Positions 22,399 through 31,730 of a stretch of DNA of 64,000 nt are shown here, piece by piece. Below the pieces are notes generated by a model. The model did no database searches and had not been told where the DNA came from. It saw only the letters and a program-made list of their open reading frames with translations. Made by a program: the position numbers and the translations under genes. Location: positions 59,847,301 to 59,911,300 of the forward strand of contig CP136061.1 of NCBI GenBank assembly GCA_032622095.1, read 5' to 3'. The first letter of the stretch is position 1; each line of letters starts with the position of its first letter. This stretch comes from Siphonodentalium dalli. Its lineage: Eukaryota; Mollusca; Scaphopoda; Gadilida; Siphonodentaliidae.

Positions 22399-23838
22399 AT
22401 AATATAACAATAACATGATTTTTGAGGGCGTTATGGTTTATTAACGGCCCGGCTGGAATGATTAACAGCCCAAGGGCCTATTAGAGGCCCGAGACGAAAT
22501 CGAGGGACACTAATAGGCCCGAGGGCTGTTAATCATTCCAGAGGGCCGTTAATAAACCATAATGCCCGATGAAATTATGTTATTACTATTATTACCACAG
22601 TTTTGGACATTTGACCCATTTGAGGATTTAGTGGAATAATGAAGTAGATTAAGAGAGAAATATTTTCAAGAACATTTAAATTTGATACCATTTGACTTGT
22701 CAGCTGACACGGACTGACGGAGTCTCGAAAATAGGACAGGGGAAAACCCAGTGCTCATTGGAGACGAGTAACAACCAATGAGTGGTTGACAGCTAAAATT
22801 ATCAATGCATACTTACGCTTGATACAATAATTCAATCATATAGCGTGAATTCCAATCATAAAACCATTATAGTGTCGAGGAAATCGGATACATCTTCCCA
22901 TTATTTTCTTGAAATAACCACGCCAGATCGGAAGTTGAAGGGACGTAACTCTCGCGATAATAAACGAGATCTATAGTTTCCGGGCGGCGGGCCGATATTG
23001 AACTAGGCTTCTCATTATCGGCCCGCGGCCGGCTGTTTTGGTAACAATACGCTATTTGGAACGCCCCGAAAAACATTATCAATGGCCTAGAGAACGCCCT
23101 ATAAAGTGGTAATAATATCTATTATTATCACTTTAGAGGGCGTTCTCTAGGCCATTGATAATGTTTTTCGGGGCGTTCCAAATAGCGTATTGTTACCAAA
23201 ACAGCGGGCCGCGGGCCGATAATGAGAAGCCTAGTTCAATATCGGCCCGCCGCCCGGAAACTATAGATCTCGTTTATTATCGCGAGAGTTACGTCCCTTC
23301 AACTTCCGATCTGGCGTGGTTATTTCAAGAAAATAATGGGAAGATGTATCCGATTTCCTCGACACTATAATGGTTTTATGATTGGAATTCACGCTATATG
23401 ATTGAATTATTGTATCAAGCGTAAGTATGCATTGATAATTTTAGCTGTCAACCTCTCATTGGTTGTTACTCGTCTCCAATGAGCACTGGGTTTTCCCCTG
23501 TCCTATTTTCGAGACTCCGTCAGTCCGTGTCAGCTGACAAGTCAAATGGTATCAAATTTAAATGTTCTTGAAAATATTTCTCTCTTAATCTACTTCATTA
23601 TTCCACTAAATCCTCAAATGGGTCAAATGTCCAAAACTGTGGTAATAATAGTAATAACATAATTTCATCGGGCATTATGGTTTATTAACGGCCCTCTGGA
23701 ATGATTAACAGCCCTCGGGCCTATTAGCGTCCCTCGACTTCGTCTCGGGCCTCTAATAGGCCCTTGGGCTGTTAATCATTCCAGCCGGGCCGTTAATAAA
23801 CCATAACGCCCTCAAAAATCATGTTATTGTTATATTAT
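22399..23838. repeat. 1.44-kb near-perfect palindrome (foldback element)
   Basis: The two arms of about 718 nt are reverse complements of each other, with a centre at 23118/23119 and only a 4-nt spacer (aataat-atct-attatt). Scattered mismatches (for example 'gagtggttgac' against 'gagaggttgac') show that the arms have aged and argue against a simple read artefact. The ends carry the module also seen at 21726-21900. Near the centre 'tagagaacgccct' and 'gggcgttctcta' repeat, and a related end motif appears at 22372-22402 and 35577-35600. The mirror-image frames at 22867-23082 and 23155-23370 encode the same 71 residues because of the palindrome and are probably not genes. Confidence 0.9.
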
Positions 23839-25103
23839 AGAATAATTTGAATACTGAAATTTAGTTTTCAGAAGCTTCTTAAATATTTCAAAACATAAGT
23901 TGCATGAAATGTCTATTTGTTTCTTCATCAATGATTTTTATTTTTGGTGTTTACTTGGCTGACTGAAAAATTACTAAATCATACAAATGACTTACTTATT
24001 TACTTTAAATATGAAAATGATTTTCCCTATATGAATATTTATAGTATTTGATACATTGGATTAATTGATTAAAGATTGAATTAGTGATATTGAATATATC
24101 ACAACATATGTACTCATACAACACATAAACAGGGACACAGTTATTTTCGCTTGGGAATAAATTTCAATTTGTTTGAGTGTCATGAATATAAATATTAACT
24201 AGTCAAAATGTAATATTTGGGTACAACCAAATAGCATACGTTTATTTGATTTACTAGCCGTTACCCCACAAAGGCCCCCGAATAAATTACCCGTTAAATA
24301 ATGGTTATTTGTACCATTAACCATATTGAAATATTTAAGTTTGATAACTATTCCACCACTGCTACGTTCTACACAGGCTAAAATCTCCAGAGGCTAATAT
24401 TGTGTGAAATAAGAAAAGTCTCCATTTAAATATAGATAATAATACCTTAGCACAATTTACACGCAACGTCCATAAAAAATAGGAATTAATATTCACATTT
24501 TGAAATGTATAATAACACAAATTATTGGTTTAATTGTTTTCTGACAAACTCATGATCCTCTTCAGAGCATCTTAAATCAATTATTTCTGGAAACTGATAC
24601 CCCAGAAACGGTTTCTGATGTTAGAGTTCTTTATGTACTACCACACTGGCCCTGCCTCCATTGAATTACTTAGATCCACAGCGACTGCTGCTGGTATCAA
24701 CATGGGGTCAGATGTAGTCATCACCCCTACGGCTGGAAGCTTCATGGCTCCCAAGTCGATGCTCACCACCGTCGACGTGGACAACCACCACACTCCGTAC
24801 GTTAATGTGATCAGACAAGCCAGATCTGCATAGTTTATGGTTAGGAGGCATGGATCCAGGTACAAAGCTTGTATTTCACCAAGGATCCATACACAATCTC
24901 CCAATTTGTCATATATGGCGCTATAAATGTAGAATCTCTACGACATGTAATCAAGCCCAATATTAAATATCTCAAATATGAGGGGTCTTAAACCTGCTGA
25001 CACTGATAATGCGTACGACTCACAAGGTGTGCTGTTGGAAAATGACAAATCCAGAAAAGTGGCATGTCTATAAGTTACTGAATCTGACTTCTTAATTGTG
25101 TAG

Positions 25104-25172
25104 ATACCAGCCAGACAGCTGAGAACGGAGCGACAACATCCAGTGGTATCTTGGAAACAACAACCACTTTGG
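25104..25172 (+). CDS. Lectin gene 1, exon 4: mini-exon c (Ser/Thr linker)
   Basis: The third linker mini-exon is 69 nt, phase 1-1, with the same acceptor and donor sequences as the other two. It reads TSQTAENGATTSSGILETTTTL between the split codons; relative to mini-exon b the only residue change is V to I. Upstream intron similarity to mini-exon a and downstream similarity to mini-exon b suggest unequal crossing-over among three units. It is joined in phase to the lectin exon at 26473. Confidence 0.7.
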
Positions 25173-25935
25173 GTATGTCATAATCATTGTCGTCATTAAG
25201 CAGTAATACAGTAAAGTCTTTCCAAATCGAACACCATTCGGACCGACCCTTCTGTTTGGTTTAGAGAAACTCGCACTACGATCGGAATGTATTGCCAGTC
25301 GATGAAACATAATATAATCAGGTATAATAAGAATTAAGACATAGTATAATAAGGCATAATGCAAGTATAGATAGGACTAGACACATGGAAGCGATAAATT
25401 TTACGGTGATTCACGGTTTTTGAAAATGTCGCTGATATAGAAGTACATGTTTCATACTCTTGTATATGCGTACCGATTTATTTAGCGGTCTTTTTTCGGC
25501 GAACGGATTATAGTAGTAGGTGTCTGATTAGATAACTGTATGCTTATTTCAGACATTGAATGAACAATAGAAGTGTCAAAGGACGATGCTTGCATTATCG
25601 GCCGTTCTATAGAGTTATACCTGTGTATACGATTGGTGTCCGTTTTTTAATGAGTAATACGTTTCGGTTACCAATTAATTACTGTTGCGGTGACAAATAC
25701 AGTGCATGTATTTGAGATTGGAACCGGGGGACAAAGCCCAGGATTGCATACGGGAGTACCATGTCAAATGTTGTATACACTCATTATCCATATTCTGCTA
25801 GGAAACTTGCGAGAATCCACTTGCGCGTAGCTAGAATACTGAATATAATTGACGATCCGGTCATTGATCCAACTGAAGTTTTCCGTTGATATTGGATTAA
25901 AAAATAACAAATCTTCCAAAGATCCGTTTTCTTTT

Positions 25936-26298
25936 AGCAGAAGCTAAAATACCGCTCTATGACCAAAATTACAGCGACTCGGACCAGTCCATACACATAT
26001 AATTGGTATAAAGCTATTTCTAAACATTGATTAATAAAATTAACAGAGTTTCATGAAAAATATTTAAAATTTGTTTGAACAAAAATAGTTGGCCAATAAC
26101 AAAAGATATTACACGCAAATAATTTAAAAACATTCGACATTTAATAGTCGGCCGATATTTGGGTAAGAGACCGAAAACTCGTTATAAATTGTTTAGATTT
26201 TTTAAAAATTTTAAAAATTTGGAATATTTTAGTACAAACAATTTTACCGCCAAAAAATCTATTTTTAGATGTGGATCCAACGAGCCTCACGTACTACT
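25936..26298. mobile_element. Deleted relic of the Polinton-like element (one end)
   Basis: The right end matches the terminal sequence of element 2: 'tagtacaaacaattttac', 'aatctatttttagatgtgga', then 'acgagcctcacgtactact'. The middle contains 'aattacagcgactcggacc' and 'acacatataattggtataaa', also in the element 2 inverted repeat. The left edge carries 'agcagaagctaaaataccgc', the reverse complement of element 2 interior near 57613-57635. An interior segment is thus joined directly to terminal-repeat sequence, i.e. an internally deleted copy. No matching left end or target duplication was found. It lies 174 nt upstream of lectin exon 5. Confidence 0.75.
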
Positions 26299-26472
26299 CG
26301 TATATAATTCCTAGTCTATTGTCAAGCCGTTTGTGCATACAGTAGCCGACTGGCCTATACAATGGTTTGTCGTTTTCTATTTCTTAATAATTGTTTGGCT
26401 CGTATTCTTATGGTCCTTATGTCTACGAGTAATAACGTTTGTTCATCCACCTTAATCCACCTCAATCCACAG

Positions 26473-26658
26473 ACCCGAGATACTTGCTATACACATTGGC
26501 ACAGAAGAGTTATTACCTTCGATATGAGAATTCATCTACAAACTGGGATGCTGCACACCAGGCATGCACGATGGACGGGGGTCATCTCATCGTCATAGAG
26601 GATCGAGTCATGTTAGATGACCTGGAGCAATTGCTGTTGATATTTGGACATGGCACTG
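26473..26658 (+). CDS. Lectin gene 1, exon 5: first half of the C-type lectin domain
   Basis: The acceptor is 'ctcaatccacag' and the exon is 186 nt, phase 1-1, with donor 'ACTG|gtgaga'. It encodes the N-terminal half of a C-type lectin-like fold: YYLRYENSSTNWDAAHQAC, then GGHLIVIED and a helix ending FGHGT. The C in HQAC is the first of the four core cysteines. It is close to exon 3 of lectin gene 2 (61864-62055), including splice sites, so the boundary is supported by comparison. Confidence 0.85.
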
Positions 26659-26689
26659 GTGAGATTCAATTGCGTAACCGCCTTGCATC

Positions 26690-26710
26690 GGGGGGGGGGG
26701 GGGGGGGGGG
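26690..26710 (+). repeat. Poly-G tract of 21 G
   Basis: An uninterrupted G run lies 32 nt inside intron 5, just after the donor of exon 5. The paralogous intron of gene 2 has no such run. The length is probably unreliable in the assembly. Confidence 0.9.
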
Positions 26711-28867
26711 TCTCGGTGCCGATGTAAAGCATTTAGTTTTCTTGTTCTTCTGTTTGTACTTCTTGATTTTGCCATATGGGGGTATTCAGCCCGTAGAATG
26801 TATGCATTGCTTCTGGTCAACCCTTATATTATCTGTTTTCAAAGATTGATCTTTAAATGTACAAATCAGCGTTTGTGGAGATTCAATTCAGGTCATTGAT
26901 CACAATTAACGGCACATTAATTCAAAAGTTGAATTGTGTGCTGAATCGATTCGATCCAAATTTTTATTTTCACGCCAAAATACGTATAGAACACGCTCGA
27001 TATCACCATTGTAACGACGATGTATCAAACTGTTTGCCATCCCCATTTATACCCGGCAACGATCATCGGTTCCATGTTTCTTCAGATTTTTGTTCGTGAG
27101 TATTTTGGAAACCATGTTTTTGGAAAAGGTAGAGCCTACAGAGTTTGGAAATCCATGTTTCCATTTTTTCACGACGCCTCCTGGTGGCCATATTGCATGT
27201 TTTAAAATGGCCGCCAAAAATTATTTTAACCTGGTTTTCCATTGTTTGGAAATATCCTATGGACATATAGCTCCAATAAAGGATAATCAACCATTGAAAA
27301 TGCACCACTGGTTGAGTTCAGGTGGACTTGTTACACCTAACAAGCAGCTAAACATGTAAAACAAAAAACGCCAAAATACTGGCGGTGTCCCAAAATGCAC
27401 CAGTCAAGCGTCACAACACTCAGGTGATAGCTCAAATTCATAGCCCATAATACTAGCCGCGTGGATTAACTTAAACCATGACTGATCGGACTGACGTATG
27501 AAACTTGGAACATATCGCCTTTGAACCAAGCGAAACCCTTTTTATGGGGGTTCTCGGACAACCTGACACTGGAAACCCCCAAATCAGGTTTCCATGGCAA
27601 CGGCATACAGAAAATTGGACATATAAATTCGCGCACAAAAGAGTCAGTAATTTATCACATGGAGTACTGAATTCTGCACTCGAATATATTTCTATAGCTC
27701 TCCTTGTTCTATTTAGTCATGCGCTTGATAGCTGCTGACGCGAGAGATGACGGTAGGGAACCCATTGTGTGGAAAATGAAAATCCAACAAACCTGCCTAA
27801 CTTAAAATATATGTTCTGTCGTGCTCTACTTATGCTATTCATACGAACACCGCACGTCCTCGGTGGAATGGATTGAAGCACTTAATTTCTTGAGGACATT
27901 CCAATATTGATATCTTTTGACGCCAGAGTTGGTCGAGAAATAAGTCAATGTTAACCATGTTGATTTGTGTCCGATTGGTACTCACCACATGACAATGATG
28001 GCTTGCTATACTCATTGAATTTACACTCAAAGACCCCTTACACAAATACAACCACTTAATTACGAGTTTTTTTTATCTGTTAGCAAAAGATTCGAGCACA
28101 TATCAGATTCAGCACTTTAGCTCATAGACTCCAGAATGCAGACTAGAAAGAAGTTGAGGGGTGTTGCTTGCTCTATTCAGTCGCGAAACGCGTCCTCAGT
28201 GGAATCAATCGAAGACTTGAATGCCCCGGGAACATGTCACTAGACATTGTTTGGAATATGAAAACCATTTAAAACCGTACTGAATACTGTATCAATGTAA
28301 AGGTATTCAATGGTCAACAGGGGAACATCTAGGCGTCTCCGTACTTTTTCATTAACAAATTACTAAAAATCATCTTCAAAGATGGAGAAAACGGGTGGTG
28401 GTATAGAAATGTACACGTTGTCCATTCCAAAATGTAATAGAAACTATACTATATAATTTCAAACCATTTGAACCGTTAAATATTGATATATCAGATTTAT
28501 GGAGACTAACTCATTGTGATTATTCATTGCTTCAATGTATTATATAGCCTGGCTTAGATTGTAAGGTATTACATGTCTATTTAGGGGTGACGACGTTGAA
28601 ACCACAATAAAATTAAAACTAAACTAAAGTTTGGACTGAATTGTTAAACAAATTGATGAAAGCACTGACTCAGTATGAGTGCTCGTTGCTTTATTTGGCG
28701 TGAATATTTTCATCTATTGTCAGTTCTCATCTATTATCAATGAATGGATCGGAATGGCACACTGAGATGTCTCCCAACTGATAATATGCTTGAAAATTGG
28801 TACGGAAATTTGCCCATGTCAGGGCTTAAACCCGCGCCAAGTCCACATCTGGGGAATAGATTCTTAG

Positions 28868-29276
28868 TGTACGTGCATATACTCGCACGTTTTAACGGTA
28901 CGTTTTGCAGGCATTTCGTCATTTAATACCATTGGGTGCCAGAATATGAACGGAAACATGCATACAAAATGTATCTTTATCAAAGCTAACGAGAAGTAAA
29001 ATTTCGGTAGTTCCACATGTAACGGTGTTTTTATATTTTCTTTCAAATGCCTGTATGATTGATTCTAGCGAGATTATTACATTATATTTACATGGAATTT
29101 TCGTAGCAGCGTTACTGGTGGAACTACAGAGATTTTACTTATTGCGTAGTTAGATGTGGTACAGATGCATGTTTAATACATGCATGTTTCGGTTCGTATT
29201 CTGGCACCATATCGTTTTATATGATGAAATGTCTGCAAAACATACCATGCAAACTTACCAGTGTATGAACGTACCC
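28868..29276. repeat. Intronic inverted duplication upstream of the last lectin exon
   Basis: The minus strand of 28868-28962 resembles the plus strand of 29181-29276: both read 'catgtttc.gttc.tattctggcacc', then 'gaaatg.ctgcaaaac' and 'gtatatg/gtatg...cgtac'. I estimate 75-80% identity by eye over about 90 nt. The right arm ends about 10 nt before the acceptor of exon 6, so the intron RNA could fold into a stem next to that acceptor. The 28980-29070 sequence between the arms has a relative at 49990-50080 in gene 2. Confidence 0.6.
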
Positions 29277-29286
29277 TTACCCGGAG

Positions 29287-29528
29287 CGAACCTGATCTCG
29301 AACGTTATATTTCCAGACTACCTCTTGATTGATGGCCGTGATTACCAGGGAACCGACACTTGGCTGACCTGGGACACACAACCGGTACCCTTCATTGAGT
29401 GGGGACCGTTTCAACCCAGCCCCGGAACCATACAGGACTGTCTGAATATCGGTTACTACAGCGGCAACTACATAATGAATGACGGACTGTGTGATAAAGG
29501 GTCATACAACTACATATGTCAAACATGA
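29287..29528 (+). CDS. Lectin gene 1, exon 6: second half of the C-type lectin domain
   Basis: The exon follows the acceptor 'acccttacccggag', completes a split Ala codon and ends in TGA. It contains the core of the domain: LIDGRDYQGTDTWLTWD, FIEWGPFQPSPGTIQDC, then YIMNDGLC and YICQ. The remaining three core cysteines (IQDC, DGLC, YIC) are present. The sugar- and calcium-binding tripeptide, EPN or QPD in typical members, is QPS here, and WND is MND. Binding specificity is therefore uncertain, and a calcium-independent or altered ligand is possible. The protein ends a few residues after the last cysteine, as usual. Confidence 0.85.
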
Positions 29529-30361
29529 ACTGACACTCAGGGGAGAACGAATGTGAGATGGGACTGATGTTGTGACATCCTTCAATTGAATTGGAGGCCA
29601 AATGATCAATTTTGAGAGGCCATGTCAATGCAAATCTCTAGAGCAAAAGTTCAATAAGTTGCAAATATTTCTGGGTGTGGCTTGATGTGGTATTGTAAGC
29701 AATATATAATATTTATAGGTAAATTTTATAATTAAACTAGCGCACCGGCCAGTTAAATGTTATGACTGCTCAATGATATACCTGCTTTGTTCCCGGACAA
29801 CTGCTTCGCATATAACCTTTGCCACGGAGATTTGCATGGAAATCCCCAATCGTAATTGGTCATGCAATATACAAAGTCGACCATAAACATAACCTACCCA
29901 CATATAGAATATTCCCATTGTGTCTGGGTGAATACAATTGTATCACCCAGATACAATGGAGATATTTTGTTTATACCATGAGCGGTACACGAGCAAAACA
30001 TGCTAGAAAATAGACATAGATGCACATACACTAACAAGAATATGGCGCCCGATTCACTATCATCCGCGTTGTGTTCCGCACACTTGGCAGTACATCGACG
30101 TACAATAACACAGCTGATATAAGGCCTTTCGACACATTTAATGGGATCAACATTCATTGGATAAATACATGTATGGTACGGGGTAGTCAATCCACAATAA
30201 ACTGTAATAAAACAACCAGAGATATACAACATGAATCATTTTCTGAACACCAATTTAATTAATATAAATTTATACTATACCACTTGTGCTGTAATCCACA
30301 TTGTGGGAACTATCTTTCTCCGTCGGATCACAACACAGTCAACAGGAAACCACGTTTACGC
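29529..30361. other. 3' flank of lectin gene 1
   Basis: It contains the presumed 3' UTR, with no strong AATAAA seen (AT-rich 'aatatataatatttatagg' near 29699). A dispersed repeat at about 29735-29850 is shared with the 3' flank of gene 2 and with 12340-12470. A hairpin at about 29905-29965 is built from 'cccattgtgtctgggtga' and 'tcacccagatacaatgg'. No gene is seen. Confidence 0.5.
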
Positions 30362-31725
30362 CTATTTCTTGAGATATATATTCAATTTGTTGATCTGAAT
30401 GTGATTTCCACGAAATAAACTGTTCGCCAGGTTCGTGTCTGTTGTCGGAATGTCTACACCAACCATGTTACATTTAGAGTGTTCTGTGTGGAGGTATATA
30501 GTTTCGATATATCTGAAGTTCGAGTTGTTAAGTACAACTAAATGTTTCTGAACATCATCATTCACGTTGGTACTACCTGGATTATTGCCATGGTCAGTTG
30601 AGGTAAGTTCGGTAGAAGAATTTGTTGAACTCAATAAAAGCGACCATCTTTCTCTCTCGTTCTCACTAGATGTCGAATAATTATTGATGCACTCCAGGTA
30701 TTTATCTCCAGTAATGTTAGTTGTATCAATTGGTGTAACACGGTTGTATCTTAATTTCTGCACCAGGTATTTTCGGGCACATATGTTGGTCAGTCTCTTG
30801 TTAGTATCCAGTCACTCTCATTTGCCATGACTGACATGATGCTAGAAAGTTTATTAACTCCGAATTTATGTCGCTTGAAACAGCTGTCACCTGGATAATC
30901 TACGGGCGTTGCTCTGACAGCAAAATAGAATGGATCATATTCAGTGCTATATACAGTCGGTCGTTTCTCTGTATATAGCTCATACATGTATTCGGGAATG
31001 TGTTAATCATTTGTCTGTACTATACGTCCTTGGCGTGATTTCCCGAAAATTTCTGATATCGGCACCGGTTCGAATTTTTGTCTCTCGCTCGTTTAATTGT
31101 AGATACTGTCCCCTTCACTCGACTATTTTATTGTTACATCTCCCCATGGCAAATTGTAGTGGTCGCTCACTCCTCACAGACCAAACTGAAAAGTGTTATT
31201 TAAACCGCATGTTTCCCCCAGCAGTGCCTTCTGATAAAGATAATTGATTTCTGCCGCATTGATAGGTTCCGTCTTTTTCGGTTTGTTCCCTTTCCCACAA
31301 CTTTTTAATTGTTTCCGTTTTGAAATGAGCGCTCTCCGTGCCGTTTCAAACGAATCGTTCGATCTATTCGTCACGGAACTTACGTATTTATGACGTTTTA
31401 AGTAGCAATCCACGCTACCAACTTGGTCACGCAACGAACTTGGTTCAAATTCAGTCGAGTCCTTTCTTCTCACACTGAGAATATAATTCGCAATTAGTGG
31501 ATCAAGCTCACTGACTGGATTTTCATGAATTTCCCTGGTTTCATAATTTTTGGCCAGGAATGATTTGAACAGTTTGATATCCGGAAGAGACTTTTTCAAT
31601 GTGTGTCTACTTTGTTGTTCACCGAATTAATATCTTCAAACTTTTCGGATGAGATATCAGCAAATCTATCTGGGACTGGGAGTGCAACATCAGTCTCGAT
31701 ATCCTCAAATATTTATTTTGTGTTG
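30362..31725 (-). pseudogene. Crypton-type (KIAA1958/ZMYM-like, DUF3504) tyrosine recombinase, decayed
   Basis: Read on the minus strand: 'PDRFADISSEKFEDINSV', an in-frame stop, 'KSLPDIKLFKSFL', then 'SELDPLIANYILSVRRKD' and 'EPSSLRDQVGSVDCYLKRH', then 'RRALISKRKQLKSCGKGN'. A frameshifted middle follows, then 'MYELYTEKRPTVY', 'DPFYFAVRATP', 'FGVNKLSSIM' and 'ICARKYLVQKLR'. This is the ordered block pattern of the Crypton-derived DUF3504 domain found in KIAA1958, ZMYM and QRICH1 relatives. 'NICARKY' stands where the recombinase has its His/Arg signature (usually N-H-S-x-R-K), so a catalytic residue looks lost. Several stops and frameshifts make it inactive. It acts, when intact, as a site-specific DNA recombinase or a domesticated DNA-binding domain. 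Confidence 0.85.
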
Positions 31726-31730
31726 TGACT

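Noticed and set aside
22867-23370. Two identical 71-residue frames on opposite strands
   Set aside because: They are mirror products of the palindrome at 22399-23838, with no domain and no independent evidence of coding.
24618-24833. A 71-codon plus-strand frame before mini-exon c
   Set aside because: No recognised domain, no signal peptide and no phase-1 splice sites that would join it to the lectin gene. It may be a repeat relic.
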